The notes below the pieces were generated by a model that was not told the DNA's origin, ran no database searches, and saw only the letters and a list, made by a program, of their open reading frames with translations. A stretch of 64,000 bases of DNA from Terribacillus halophilus (GTDB lineage: Bacteria; Bacillota; Bacilli; Bacillales; Amphibacillaceae), in NCBI RefSeq assembly GCF_900162685.1, contig NZ_LT727828.1, forward strand, positions 2,282,235 through 2,346,234. Reading direction: 5' to 3'. This document shows positions 40,911 to 50,888 of the stretch, one piece after another. The stretch's first letter is position 1. Every line of letters begins with the position of its first letter. The translations under genes were made by a program, and so were the position numbers.

Positions 40911-42719
40911 TTATTTCTGTAACAGCTCTTCCATTTCGTTCAATTTTGCTTCAAATACATCAAGTGCTGAAAGAATCGTCTGCTTGTCGTTCATATCCAC
41001 ACCTGCAGATTTAAGCACTTCAATCGGGTAATCACTGCTGCCTGCTTTTAAGAAGCCTACATATTTATCAACAGCAGATTGTCCTTCCTCCAAGATCTTA
41101 GCAGACAACGCTGTAGCAGCTGCATATCCTGTCGCATACTGATATACATAGTAGTTGTAGTAGAAGTGTGGAATACGAGCCCATTCCAACCCAATCTCTT
41201 CATCAATTGTCAATTCTTCACCGAAATACTTCTTGTTCAAATCATAATACATGGATGTGAGTTTCTCTGCTGTCAGCACTTCACCATCCTGCTGATGCTT
41301 GTGAATCATATGCTCAAATTCAGCAAACATCGTCTGACGGAAGACAGTGCCGCGGAACCCTTCGAGGAAGTGATTAAGCAAGTACAGCTTCTCTTTATCA
41401 TCTTCCACACTATTTATCATATATTCGTTTAACAATGCCTCGTTACACGTAGAAGCTACTTCCGCAACAAAAATAGAATAATTTCCGTAGCGATAAGGCT
41501 GGTTCTTACGTGTATAGTAACTATGAACCGAGTGGCCGAATTCATGTGCCAGTGTAAACAGGTTGTTTACATTATCTTGCCAGTTCATTAAAATATATGG
41601 ATTTGTACCATATGCACCAGAAGAATAAGCGCCGCTGCGTTTGCCTTTATTTTCTTCCACATCCACCCAGCGATTTTCGAAGCCTTCTTTAAGAATGGAT
41701 TGATAATCTTCGCCTAACGGCTCTAATCCTTTAAGAACAAGCTCTTTTGCTTCTTCATACGATACCTTCATATCGACACCTTTAACAAGCGGTGTATACA
41801 AATCGTACATATGCAAGTCGTCAAGACCAAGTACTTTCTTGCGAAGCTCTACATATCGATGAAGCAGCGGCAAACGCTCATTTACTGCCTCGACTAAATT
41901 ATCGTACACTTTTTCCGGAATTTTGTTATTATCAAGCGCTGCTTGACGGGCTGACTCATAATTTCTGACCTTTGCGTAGAAATTATTTTTTTTCACCGTT
42001 CCAGATAATGTCGTTGCAAATGTATTACGGAATTGACCAAATGTATCATACATGGACTTGAACGCATCTCGACGTACGCGCTGATCACTGGACTCCAAGA
42101 ACGTGACATAGCGGCCGTGTGTAACATCGACTTCTTCCCCTTCTTCGTTCTTAATGCTAGGGAAAGTAAGATCTGCGTTATTTAGCATACCGAATGTAGC
42201 TGCGCCATTATCTGTCACTTCAGAAGCTTGAGCAAGCAATGTTTCTTCCTTCTCTGACAATACATGCGCTCGCTGACGGCTTATTTCGTTTAATGTATGC
42301 TCGTACAGCTTAAGATCATCGTTTTCTTTCAGAAAGGCCTCAATACGCGATTCATCTATCGCAAGTAATTCCGGAACAATGTAGCTCATCTTACTTGAAA
42401 TTTGGGTAATCAATAGCTCTGCTTTGGATTGAAGTGCTTGGTAGTGACCATTTGTTGTGTCCTGGTCATAACGCATATGTGCGTATGTATAAAGCTTACC
42501 TATACGCTCTGAAAGCTCGTCCTGCAGCTTGAACATCTGATATAATGTATCTGCAGATTCGTCTAGTTTGCCTTGGAATGCAGAGATTTTGTCTCCGTCT
42601 TCAGCTAACGATTTGCGTTCTTCCTCCCATTGTTCATCACTTCCGAATATATTCTCTAGGTTCCACGTGTTCTCCACTGGCACCTCGCTACGTTTTGGTA
42701 AAGACTTTGATTTTGCCAC
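40911..42719 (-). CDS. pepF: Oligoendopeptidase F
   Basis: About 602 residues, M3 family zinc metallopeptidase. H-E-F-G-H about 391-395 is the zinc motif (two His and catalytic Glu), the third ligand Glu lies about 25 residues later in V-A-E-V-A-S-T. The N-terminal part is helical. Cytoplasmic, degrades imported or internal oligopeptides of 7-17 residues. GTG at 42719 is 6 bases after GGAGG; the ATG at 42725 abuts the site. Pairs functionally with the Opp importer further right. Confidence 0.92.
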   Translation of the reverse strand: MAKSKSLPKRSEVPVENTWNLENIFGSDEQWEEERKSLAEDGDKISAFQGKLDESADTLYQMFKLQDELSERIGKLYTYAHMRYDQDTTNGHYQALQSKAELLITQISSKMSYIVPELLAIDESRIEAFLKENDDLKLYEHTLNEISRQRAHVLSEKEETLLAQASEVTDNGAATFGMLNNADLTFPSIKNEEGEEVDVTHGRYVTFLESSDQRVRRDAFKSMYDTFGQFRNTFATTLSGTVKKNNFYAKVRNYESARQAALDNNKIPEKVYDNLVEAVNERLPLLHRYVELRKKVLGLDDLHMYDLYTPLVKGVDMKVSYEEAKELVLKGLEPLGEDYQSILKEGFENRWVDVEENKGKRSGAYSSGAYGTNPYILMNWQDNVNNLFTLAHEFGHSVHSYYTRKNQPYRYGNYSIFVAEVASTCNEALLNEYMINSVEDDKEKLYLLNHFLEGFRGTVFRQTMFAEFEHMIHKHQQDGEVLTAEKLTSMYYDLNKKYFGEELTIDEEIGLEWARIPHFYYNYYVYQYATGYAAATALSAKILEEGQSAVDKYVGFLKAGSSDYPIEVLKSAGVDMNDKQTILSALDVFEAKLNEMEELLQK

Positions 42720-42872
42720 GAACATCCTCCTCCAGTACTCTTGCCTTTTTCTGTTCCTAAACTATTTCGTATAATTGGTGGGAAAATCCTTCATTTACAA
42801 GCATTTTCTCTCTTCTTATTATATATAAAAACTGCAGTTTCATGCGAAGAAAACGATTGTACAGCGAACTCC

Positions 42873-43976
42873 TCAAAAAGGGGAAGCTTTTTTCTTCACA
42901 TAGGAACCATCCTTATTCTGTTCAAACAAGCCTATTTGACAAAGCTTCTCCATATAGGTTTCCACCGGATGCTTATTTGTATGTACGGCAAACGGCTTGA
43001 TTGCTGTTGCCCATTTTTGGCACGTATATAGCAATTGCGCAATCGTTATATTTTCCCCGACAGTAGCTGGGTGCAATTGATTGAGCCACAAATCTGTTTG
43101 CCAAATAAAAGGAGGTACCGACAAGCTGTACTGCGCCTCCACAGGCTGCAAAACAGAAACCGGAATATCCTGCAAAAGATACCCTTTCTCATAAGTTTGC
43201 ATTATCCATTTTTTCACCGATCTTGGAGCATAAGTTAGCGGCTTTGCGACCGTTCTGCTTTGAAGTTGTTTCCAAGCAAGTTCAATTGCTTGCTGATGTT
43301 TGGGAAGAGGATGAAATAACTGAGGAAATCTTGTCTGTTGAAGTGACCGGAAATAAAATTGTCCGACTGTCTGTTTCTTTCCGGTTAGAAGGATATGTTG
43401 TACATTGCAAAATGCTTGCGTATCAGCACAATAATAAAGCATCTGCAGAGGCAGGTTTTGTTTTAGTTTCATAAGAAAACGCTGTTCTTTTTTTGGTAAA
43501 TGAAGCAGATAAGTGGACGTTCGCTTTAAACGGTTTCCGCCAAGAATCCAGACAGCTTTGATTCCTCGCTGCTGGTACACTTCATTCCGGCTAATCAGTT
43601 CGTCATCAGAAATAGATGCACATTGATACTCGATGGCCATTTTTTTGCCATCTTTTGCATGTACTAGTAAATCTGGCCTTCTTTGCGCGTTTGGAATACG
43701 TTCCTCTACATTCACTGTATAACCTTGGTTTTTCAGCCAGTGATAAAGCTGCAGCTTCCCGCGCAGATGATATAAACCTTCCCCTTTTCCTTCCATTTCA
43801 CAATCTTGTATATGAACATGAGCAAAATGGGGAATGACTTTCTTTCCTGCTCGTATCTTGACTGGTTTGCGGCAGGCAGGGCAAAAGAAATGTGCTTGGC
43901 GGAAAAATTGGATTTGTTCTTTTCGATAAGCAGCAAGCAGAATCATTCTGCCATCATCCAGCTGAGCCTGTAACAT
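42873..43976 (-). CDS. coiA: Competence protein CoiA
   Basis: 367 residues. F-F-C-P-A-C about 24-29 is a zinc-finger-like pair, R-A-G-K-K-V-I-P-H-F-A-H about 35-46; a PD-(D/E)xK-type nuclease core has E-E-R-I-P about 80, R-R-P-D-L-L about 88-93 and I-E-Y-Q-C about 104-108. CoiA acts in recombination during transformation. ATG at 43976 follows GAGGAGGTGG by 6 bases. Full length, so competence genes appear maintained. Lies between pepF and mecA as in B. subtilis. Confidence 0.9.
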   Translation of the reverse strand: MLQAQLDDGRMILLAAYRKEQIQFFRQAHFFCPACRKPVKIRAGKKVIPHFAHVHIQDCEMEGKGEGLYHLRGKLQLYHWLKNQGYTVNVEERIPNAQRRPDLLVHAKDGKKMAIEYQCASISDDELISRNEVYQQRGIKAVWILGGNRLKRTSTYLLHLPKKEQRFLMKLKQNLPLQMLYYCADTQAFCNVQHILLTGKKQTVGQFYFRSLQQTRFPQLFHPLPKHQQAIELAWKQLQSRTVAKPLTYAPRSVKKWIMQTYEKGYLLQDIPVSVLQPVEAQYSLSVPPFIWQTDLWLNQLHPATVGENITIAQLLYTCQKWATAIKPFAVHTNKHPVETYMEKLCQIGLFEQNKDGSYVKKKASPF

Positions 43977-44056
43977 GCTAACCACCTCCTCACAACCAGT
44001 ATACACCAGCTGCAGAGCGAGGAAGAAAAGCGCTGTGAATTTGTATTTTACGCATA

Positions 44057-44090
44057 AAAAAATAGACATTCTTGTAGGAATGTCTATTTA
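44057..44090 (-). terminator. Terminator overlapping the mecA stop
   Basis: AAATAGACATTC and GAATGTCTATTT pair around a 5-base loop, then T7. The TAG stop of mecA is inside the stem. Confidence 0.9.
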
Positions 44091-44755
44091 AGAGGGAAAA
44101 ACTTCTTCACTTGTGCGAGTGCGTCTTCAGCGAAAATCACCTTGCCATATTCTTCTAATCGATAAATCGTTGTCTGGCAATCATAGCCGAACTCCAGCAC
44201 CTGACTCAAGAGATTTTCTTGCTCATCATCACCGAGCACACTATCATCAAATTCTACATAAAGCATATACTTATCTTTGTAATGGAATAGTCTATTCTCG
44301 ATGCCATATGTCTCTTCAAAATAATGGCTAAGCTGAATGACATCTTCAAAGTCACGGAATTGGATTACAAAGGATAGTTCTCCTTCGTCCTCTTCTTCAG
44401 CTGCTTCATTGTGGGAGCCGAACTTCTCTTCAAGAACAGAGTCGACTTTATCTTCGACAGATGCTTGAATTGTTTTATCATCTACATTCAGTTCCAAGCT
44501 CTCGCCATCTTTGGTAAGTTGAGCTTTTGTCACAACGATTTCTAAACCTTTGTCCATCGCTTGCACTTGAATCCAAAGCGGACCGTCCACACTAAAGTCT
44601 TCTTTATAATTCACTTCATCCATCATTTGCCAAAACAATTGTTCACTGCGTTCACGGTTGTACCAGATATCTTCTTTATCAAAACCGCGGTCTTCAATGT
44701 CTATATAAGAAATATAAAATTTAATCGTATTTTCATTAATTCTTTCGATTTCCAT
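44084..44755 (-). CDS. mecA: ClpC adaptor protein MecA
   Basis: 223 residues. N-terminal target-binding domain starts M-E-I-E-R-I-N-E-N-T-I-K-F (binds ComK/ComS and other substrates), an acidic Glu/Asp linker (about 115-130) and a C-terminal ClpC-binding domain (about 130-223, with F-R-D-F-E-D-V-I). MecA targets ComK for ClpCP degradation and so represses competence. GGAGGGAG lies 8 bases before ATG. Downstream of spx on the same strand but separated by a terminator. Confidence 0.94.
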   Translation of the reverse strand: MEIERINENTIKFYISYIDIEDRGFDKEDIWYNRERSEQLFWQMMDEVNYKEDFSVDGPLWIQVQAMDKGLEIVVTKAQLTKDGESLELNVDDKTIQASVEDKVDSVLEEKFGSHNEAAEEEDEGELSFVIQFRDFEDVIQLSHYFEETYGIENRLFHYKDKYMLYVEFDDSVLGDDEQENLLSQVLEFGYDCQTTIYRLEEYGKVIFAEDALAQVKKFFPLK

Positions 44756-44985
44756 GGTTTTCTCTCCCTCCAGTAAAGTGGCAGGTGAAAAACGCCCTCT
44801 CGCATTTACACTTCCCGCATTCCCTTACCCTCAACCAAACTTTTTCTGTGTCTATTTCTATTTTATGATAAATTGTCCCTAATGGAAAATAGAAAGGCCT
44901 AGGATTGCCGAAAAAAGGCGAATGACCCCATTGGGATTCTGTTCATTGTAGCGCATTTCAGATAATTTGTCATCCGCTTTACTCA

Positions 44986-45031
44986 AAGCAAAAGGGCGCA
45001 AATCCCGTGGGATCTGCGCCCTTCAACAGCT
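44986..45031 (-). terminator. Terminator of spx
   Basis: AAGGGCGCA and TGCGCCCTT with an inner ATCCC/GGGAT form a long stem followed by TTGCTTT on the minus strand. Confidence 0.85.
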
Positions 45032-45035
45032 AGAA

Positions 45036-45431
45036 CTAGTTGACCATTCGCTGTGCTTCTCGAAGCTGGAATGTACGTACTGTTCTTGGCAGGAAGCGAC
45101 GAATTTCGTCTTCATTATATCCGACCTGCAGTCGTTTCTCATCAAGGATGATCGGACGTCTTAACAGACCAGGGTTTTCTTGAATCAAGCTATATAACTT
45201 TTTCAATGGTAATTGATCTAAGTTCATATCTAGACTTTGGAAAACCTTCGAGCGTGTAGAGATGATTTCATCTGTACCATCTTCTGTCATACGCAGGATT
45301 TCCTTGATTTCTTCAAGTGATAATGTCTCGGAGAAGATGTTCCTCTCTGTAAATGGAATATCATGCTCTTCTAACCAAGCTTTAGCTTTGCGGCAAGATG
45401 TACAACTTGGTGAGGTATAAAGTGTTACCAT
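45036..45431 (-). CDS. spx: Redox-responsive RNA polymerase regulator Spx
   Basis: 131 residues, ArsC-like fold. The redox switch C10-T-S-C13 is intact; R-R-P-I-I-L about 91-96 contains the conserved Arg. Under disulfide stress Spx binds the alpha subunit C-terminal domain and activates thiol-homeostasis genes; it is degraded by ClpXP with SpxH. GAGGAGTG lies 8 bases before ATG. The 227-base gap upstream separates it from yjbC, with which it is co-transcribed in B. subtilis. Confidence 0.96.
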   Translation of the reverse strand: MVTLYTSPSCTSCRKAKAWLEEHDIPFTERNIFSETLSLEEIKEILRMTEDGTDEIISTRSKVFQSLDMNLDQLPLKKLYSLIQENPGLLRRPIILDEKRLQVGYNEDEIRRFLPRTVRTFQLREAQRMVN

Positions 45432-45658
45432 TTAAACTTCACTCCTCAATACAGAATATGTTTCTATTTCTTTGCCCATGGAAAGATTTTATTTAAAATA
45501 ATTTTAATGTAATCTCTCTATGTACAAGTATACTACAGCGGTCAAGTATTTGAAAGACTTCTTAAAAGATACCACAGTTTTTACACAAATATACGTTTGA
45601 TTCGTTCCTATGGTTCTTGTTTACCCCACTTGCATAATCTAAAACCAATTTTATTAAA

Positions 45659-46249
45659 TTATTTCTTATTATCTTTTAATGTATGGAAAATACTATCCTT
45701 TGCAGTATCTTTCTCAAAGCTCAGCACTTCATCAGCTTCCTGATACGCTTTTCCATATAAATCTTTATCTCTATATGTATGAATTTGCTCATACATATTC
45801 CGCATCGCCTGGTAGATTTCCTCTTCCGTTTCATCATTTGGAGCCCAGAACAGGATTTCCATTGGATTCTCTTCATTTGTTGCTAAAGAGCGGCGGTTAT
45901 AACCTATTGCCTGCGCATGCCGGAAGCCTTGTTTCTCGTAAAAACGCAGCCGTTTTTCCGAATCGGAATCTTCATATTGGATAGGCTCTACTTCTAAAAG
46001 AATAGGTTTGTTCTTCGCTTTCAGCTTATCAATCAGCTTCCCGCCAACCCCTTTTCCCCGTGTCTTAGCAGAAACATAGACGTAATCAATAAACAGAAAG
46101 TGATCAAATTCTGCATACATCAGCACATGATCTTCGCTCTCGTCTTTAAAATATACATCTGCTTTTTCTTTTAGCAGTAACTCCATATGTTCTTTTGATT
46201 TCATCTCTTCAATCGGAAAATATTTACTCAGTTTTTCATACCAATTCAT
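45659..46249 (-). CDS. yjbC: GNAT-family acetyltransferase YjbC
   Basis: 196 residues. Acetyl-CoA loop R-G-K-G-V-G-G about 84-90; L-R-F-Y-E-K-Q-G-F-R about 121-130 closes the GNAT fold; the C-terminal 50 residues are charged and helical. Substrate unknown. Sits directly upstream of spx on the same strand as in B. subtilis, where it belongs to the spx operon and is involved in salt and stress responses. Confidence 0.88.
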   Translation of the reverse strand: MNWYEKLSKYFPIEEMKSKEHMELLLKEKADVYFKDESEDHVLMYAEFDHFLFIDYVYVSAKTRGKGVGGKLIDKLKAKNKPILLEVEPIQYEDSDSEKRLRFYEKQGFRHAQAIGYNRRSLATNEENPMEILFWAPNDETEEEIYQAMRNMYEQIHTYRDKDLYGKAYQEADEVLSFEKDTAKDSIFHTLKDNKK

Positions 46250-46309
46250 AGGGCAGCTCCTTCAAGTGACGTTATAACTAATTATTCCCCAGAGCGCTTG
46301 CTCTAAACA

Positions 46310-46342
46310 AAACAGCCCCTTTTGAAGGGAGCTGTTTTTGTC
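46310..46342 (-). terminator. Terminator of the glycoside hydrolase-like gene
   Basis: AAAACAGC...GCTGTTTT with an inner CCC/GGG stem, followed by TTTTGTTT on the minus strand. Confidence 0.8.
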
Positions 46343-47542
46343 TTATGGTGTATAATCTACACCCTCTGTGTAACTGTTGCCCGCATTCCAAATGAGAAAT
46401 TCGTCGATTCCATTCTCATTTAGCGCACGAATTTGATCTTCTACCTCTTGCTTACCGTATTGTTTCGAGGAAACCCATGGTGCTTCAAAATCTTGGATCC
46501 AAGGTCTGGATTCTGGAGCATTTTCAAGTTTCCCTAGTACCTCATTCTCAACTTTGGCATACTCAACTGTAAGCTTATACGGATGATCATTTGGAACATC
46601 AATACCAAAATAAGAAGTCCAGTGACTCGGATATATCATAGAAGAAATAACATCTACATTAGATGAAATCTTAGAGAAGTTCTGGCCGATACCCGGTGCT
46701 TCTTCCAATGTGGCAGAATAGCCGAATATATCCACAGAAGTTTCCACATCATAGTTAGCCAGCTGCTCTTTGGCATAAGTAACAAAGTCTGTCACCGCAT
46801 GGACACGCTTTTGTACATTGTCTGTATCCTTATCTGCGTAATCGCCATGGTCGTATTGTAATACGTCATCCTTTGATTCAAATCCTTCCGGGAACCGGAC
46901 ATAGTCAAACTGGATTTCTTGGAAGCCCATCATCGCAGCTTCTTTCGCTAATTCAACATTATATTCCCAAACCTCATGCTGGAATGGGCTCACAAATGCT
47001 TCTCCGCGTCCATTCTTCCAAACACTTCCATCCGGATTTCGGAAAGAAAGCTCCGGTTTTTTCTCTGCTAACAGTGTATCCTTAAAGACAACAATTCGAG
47101 CAATTGGATATATCTTATGCTTTTCTAATTCCTTCAGCATTTTTTGCGGGTCGTCTATATAATCCTGTGCTATATCGTAGTATGGAGATTTTTTATCTGG
47201 CTTATATGTAATGTTGCCGTGATCATCCTTAATATCAATAACCATTGCATTGAGATCTGTGTCATCCACAAGCTTTACGAGGCTGTCGAATCTTGCCCCT
47301 CCCGCACTAGGACCAGTCACATAAATACCTCTTACAGCGTCTGGGTAGTCAAATGACAAATCCGATGAGTACGTGAATCGTTTCATAACTTGCGGTACTT
47401 CATACGACTGAACAGTCGCTGTCCGAGCCTTCAGCTGTTTTGTTTCCAGCGTTTCTCCTTCTTCTGCAGCAAATGCAGCTGTTGGAACAAGAGCAGTGAC
47501 TGTAAAAGCGGCTGTCAGCATTACATTCTTCCATTTTCCCAT
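46343..47542 (-). CDS. Secreted putative glycoside hydrolase (DUF4015)
   Basis: 399 residues. Basic start and hydrophobic segment with A-A-F-A-A-E at about 22-27 form a signal peptide with a likely cleavage site, so exported. The body is a TIM barrel of the DUF4015/GH-like type: V-R-G-I-Y-V-T-G about 69-76, N-A-M-V-I-D-I-K-D about 97-105, F-Q-E-I-Q-F-D-Y-V-R-F-P about 206-217 (candidate catalytic acids E/D) and S-V-D-I-F-G-Y-S about 266-273. Family role is unknown; probably a cell-wall or spore polysaccharide hydrolase. Confidence 0.82.
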   Translation of the reverse strand: MGKWKNVMLTAAFTVTALVPTAAFAAEEGETLETKQLKARTATVQSYEVPQVMKRFTYSSDLSFDYPDAVRGIYVTGPSAGGARFDSLVKLVDDTDLNAMVIDIKDDHGNITYKPDKKSPYYDIAQDYIDDPQKMLKELEKHKIYPIARIVVFKDTLLAEKKPELSFRNPDGSVWKNGRGEAFVSPFQHEVWEYNVELAKEAAMMGFQEIQFDYVRFPEGFESKDDVLQYDHGDYADKDTDNVQKRVHAVTDFVTYAKEQLANYDVETSVDIFGYSATLEEAPGIGQNFSKISSNVDVISSMIYPSHWTSYFGIDVPNDHPYKLTVEYAKVENEVLGKLENAPESRPWIQDFEAPWVSSKQYGKQEVEDQIRALNENGIDEFLIWNAGNSYTEGVDYTP

Positions 47543-47697
47543 TCTATCAATCTCCTATATGTTGGTTACTTTCATTATAAGGGAGATATATGGCAGATGA
47601 AACCGCTTTTTTGCAAAACATTGCCGAACTGCGTCATTTGCTGTACTCCCTATTTCTATTTATCCTAATTTACTGAAAAGGAAACCTGAATACACAA

Positions 47698-47727
47698 AAA
47701 ATCGCAGCTTTTGGCTGCGATTTTCTA
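47698..47727 (-). terminator. Terminator of the opp operon
   Basis: AAAATCGCAGC and GCTGCGATTTT pair around TTTTG, immediately beyond the oppF stop. Confidence 0.9.
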
Positions 47728-47730
47728 TTA

Positions 47731-48675
47731 TTAGTTTGTTACTGTGTTTTGCTGCTCTTTTTTATATGCTTCGAATTCCTTCGTTGTGCATAGCACCCAA
47801 TGTCTTGGGCTGATTTCACGAAATTCTGGTTCTTCACTTGTATCATGCTGACTTGGATCATACACAATACGTTTGCGATTACGCTCATAAATTGGATCTG
47901 GAAGCGGAATGGCAGACAACAAAGAGCGTGTGTATGGGTGAACTGGATTTTTGTACAGCTCTTCTGCATCAGCAAGCTCAACCAGCTTACCGAAATACAT
48001 AACACCAATGCGGTCACTGATATACTTAACCATAGAAAGATCATGGGCAATGAACAAGTACGTTAGGCCCTTTTCTTTTTGTAGCTTTTTCATCAAGTTA
48101 ACAACCTGCGCTTGAATTGATACGTCCAGGGCAGAGATTGGCTCATCAGCAATGATGAATTCTGGATCTACAGCCAGTGCACGTGCAATTCCTAAACGCT
48201 GACGCTGCCCGCCGCTGAATTCATGAGGATAACGGCTCGCATGCTCTTTATTCAAGCCTACTGTCTCTAACAGCTCATAAACTTTTGCTTTTCGTTCTTC
48301 CGCATTTTTCGCAAGTCCGTGGATATCAATACCTTCTGCGATGATATCCATTACCGTCATACGCGGGTTTAGAGAAGAATACGGATCCTGGAAGATCATC
48401 TGCATCTGACGGTTGAATTTCTTCAACTCCGACTTGTTTTTCTTCCCTTGAACATTATCGCCTTTAAAAAGTACTTCTCCATCAGTGGAATCATACAAAC
48501 GGATGATAGAGCGGCCAGTTGTCGATTTCCCACAACCCGACTCTCCAACAAGACCGAATGTTTCTCCTTTATAAATATCAAACGTCAATCCATCTACTGC
48601 CTTGACGACGTTATTTTTCCCGAGTTTGAAATGCTGCTTCAAATTTTTGACTTCAACCAATTTATTCTGACTCAT
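47731..48675 (-). CDS. oppF: Oligopeptide ABC transporter ATPase OppF
   Basis: 314 residues. Walker [10 protein letters not shown] about 43-51, Q-loop I-F-Q-D-P-Y about 94, signature F-S-G-G-Q-R-Q-R about 148-155, Walker B I-I-A-D-E-P about 170-175, and the C-terminal oligopeptide-transporter extension ([12 protein letters not shown]). Forms the ATPase heterodimer with OppD. Overlaps oppD by 4 bases. Confidence 0.94.
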   Translation of the reverse strand: MSQNKLVEVKNLKQHFKLGKNNVVKAVDGLTFDIYKGETFGLVGESGCGKSTTGRSIIRLYDSTDGEVLFKGDNVQGKKNKSELKKFNRQMQMIFQDPYSSLNPRMTVMDIIAEGIDIHGLAKNAEERKAKVYELLETVGLNKEHASRYPHEFSGGQRQRLGIARALAVDPEFIIADEPISALDVSIQAQVVNLMKKLQKEKGLTYLFIAHDLSMVKYISDRIGVMYFGKLVELADAEELYKNPVHPYTRSLLSAIPLPDPIYERNRKRIVYDPSQHDTSEEPEFREISPRHWVLCTTKEFEAYKKEQQNTVTN

Positions 48676-49721
48676 GATCGCGTCGCCTCCTCAGAATGAT
48701 CCATTGAATCAATACGTTTCTTCACTGACGCGGGCGGCTCAACCTTCGGTGCATCTTCATGCAGCAGCCAAGTAGCCGCATAATGCGTATCAGACACCTT
48801 AAACATCGGTGGCTCCTCTACAAAATCAATCTCAAGAGCAAAACGATTACGTGCTGCAAAAGCGTCACCTTTTGGAGGTGCAATCAAATCGGGAGGAGTA
48901 CCTGGGATTGCAAATAGCTCCTCTTCGTCACTCTCTAATGTTGGCATGGAACCTAAAAGCCCCCATGTGTACGGATGCTTCGGATTGTAAAACACTTCAT
49001 CAACAGTTCCCGTTTCCACTATCTTCCCTGCATACATTACCGCAACGCGGTCTGCAATGTTGGCAACAACGCCAAGGTCGTGAGTAATGAAGATGATGGA
49101 AGTGTTTACTTTCTCTTGAATATCTTTCATGAGATCAAGAATTTGCGCTTGAATTGTTACGTCCAGCGCTGTAGTAGGCTCATCCGCAATCAGTACGCGC
49201 GGGTTACAAGCAAGTGCCATTGCAATAACAACACGCTGACGCATGCCGCCAGAAAATTGGTGCGGATATTGTTTCATACGCGCTTCTGGATTCGGAATTT
49301 GTACCAAGTCCATTAGCTCTATTGCTTTTTTATGCGCTTCTGCCTTGCTTAGTTTTTGATGTTTCAGCAGGCCTTCCATAATTTGAGTGCCGACTTTCAA
49401 GGTAGGATTCAGAGAAGTCATTGGATCTTGGAAAATCATTGCAATGTCTTTACCACGAATCTTCTGCAGATCTTTATCCTTCATTTTCGATATATCATTA
49501 TTATCAAATTTAATACTTCCATGTTTAATAAAGCCATGTGGCTTTGGGAGCAATCCCATTAACGCTTTTGTAGTAACAGATTTACCTGATCCTGATTCAC
49601 CTACAATCGCAAGTGTTTCCCCTTCATTCAGATGTAGATTCACGCCTCTGACTGCTTGAACTTCACCACTGTACGTATTAAAAGAAACATGCAAATCATT
49701 GACTTCTAGGAGTCTATCCAT
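48672..49721 (-). CDS. oppD: Oligopeptide ABC transporter ATPase OppD
   Basis: 349 residues. Walker A G-E-S-G-S-G-K-S-V about 40-48, signature F-S-G-G-M-R-Q-R about 155-162, Walker B L-I-A-D-E-P about 178-183, C-terminal motif H-P-Y-T-W-G-L-L-G-S-M-P. ATG at 49721 follows AGGTGA by 5 bases. Central to the five-gene operon and longer at the C-terminus than OppF, as usual. Confidence 0.94.
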   Translation of the reverse strand: MDRLLEVNDLHVSFNTYSGEVQAVRGVNLHLNEGETLAIVGESGSGKSVTTKALMGLLPKPHGFIKHGSIKFDNNDISKMKDKDLQKIRGKDIAMIFQDPMTSLNPTLKVGTQIMEGLLKHQKLSKAEAHKKAIELMDLVQIPNPEARMKQYPHQFSGGMRQRVVIAMALACNPRVLIADEPTTALDVTIQAQILDLMKDIQEKVNTSIIFITHDLGVVANIADRVAVMYAGKIVETGTVDEVFYNPKHPYTWGLLGSMPTLESDEEELFAIPGTPPDLIAPPKGDAFAARNRFALEIDFVEEPPMFKVSDTHYAATWLLHEDAPKVEPPASVKKRIDSMDHSEEATRS

Positions 49722-49736
49722 AAATTTCACCTGCTA

Positions 49737-50885
49737 TCATTTTTTATTCAGTCTTGGATCAAACGCATCACGGACACCGTCACCGAGAATATTGAATCCT
49801 ATCATTATCAAGGAAATTATTACAGCTGGGAATACTAATATAGATGGTGTTGTCTGCAATGCTGCAAATCCATCATTAATTAACGTTCCTAGTGATGCTG
49901 CTGGTGACGGTAACCCTAGGCCGATAAAGCTTAAGAAGGATTCAAAGAATATAGCTGATGGGATAGAGAACATTGTATTAACAATGATTAGACCCATCAC
50001 ATTCGGAATTAAGTGTCTCAAAATAAGTCTTTTATCCGGAGCACCGAGTGTTCTCGCAGCAAGAACAAATTCTTGTCCTTTTAATTTCAAAATTTCACCT
50101 CTAACAATTCTGGCCATACTTGTCCAACCTGTTATGGTTAGTGCAATAATTATAGCCCAAAGACCAGGTTCCAAAATTAAAATCATGAGGATGACGACTA
50201 CTAGATTCGGTATACCTATAACGATTTCTAAGAAACGCATCATGATATTATCGACTTTCCCGCCATAATAAGCGGCGATACCTCCATAAAGAACCCCTAT
50301 CACCAAATCAATTAATGCTGCAACAACTGCTATTAGGAGTGATACTCTAGTACCATCCCATGTTCTCGTCCATAGGTCACGACCAAGTCTGTCTGTACCA
50401 AAATAAAAATACTCATTTTCATATCCACTAGCAGCATACTTATTGTAGGTAGCTTCTACTTCAGCTGAGTTTGGTGTTCCATTTCCTTCACTAACTATAT
50501 CAAACGAAATGAAATCCTCATTTTTATATTGCAGCGATGCCTTTTGTTTCGCTGTTTCTACGTTGTTACCATTAAATGTCTTTGACTCCATTCCATCTAA
50601 TCCGAGCCAAGATATATTCTCAAGTACAGGAATTCTGGGACCAAGCAATGATCTGTTTAAATCCTGTTCGCGGGTAGTATAGTCACTGAATATTGGAGCA
50701 AAAATACTCATTAAAACGATAACAAGTAAGACCACAACCGCTATCATTACAAATACATTTTTCCTTAAACTCCGAAAAGCATCTTGTAAAAGCGTGCGAC
50801 TCTCTCTTACAATATTATCACTTTGTTCATTAGTACGATCTACGCGTTTGAATAGTTTCTGATCAAATTGTTTTTTATTTTCCAT
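49737..50885 (-). CDS. oppC: Oligopeptide ABC transporter permease OppC
   Basis: 382 residues. First helix about 45-65, a large extracellular insertion (about 70-180) between helices 1 and 2 that is longer than in many OppC, and five more helices in the C-terminal half. The EAA-type coupling loop is A-R-T-L-G-A-P-D about 273-280. Partner of OppB. Starts 3 bases after oppB. Confidence 0.92.
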   Translation of the reverse strand: MENKKQFDQKLFKRVDRTNEQSDNIVRESRTLLQDAFRSLRKNVFVMIAVVVLLVIVLMSIFAPIFSDYTTREQDLNRSLLGPRIPVLENISWLGLDGMESKTFNGNNVETAKQKASLQYKNEDFISFDIVSEGNGTPNSAEVEATYNKYAASGYENEYFYFGTDRLGRDLWTRTWDGTRVSLLIAVVAALIDLVIGVLYGGIAAYYGGKVDNIMMRFLEIVIGIPNLVVVILMILILEPGLWAIIIALTITGWTSMARIVRGEILKLKGQEFVLAARTLGAPDKRLILRHLIPNVMGLIIVNTMFSIPSAIFFESFLSFIGLGLPSPAASLGTLINDGFAALQTTPSILVFPAVIISLIMIGFNILGDGVRDAFDPRLNKK

Positions 50886-50888
50886 GCT

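Noticed and set aside
44756-44985. Short hairpins in the mecA leader
   Set aside because: Stems are short and overlap; no T-box, SAM or other riboswitch consensus, and no T run.
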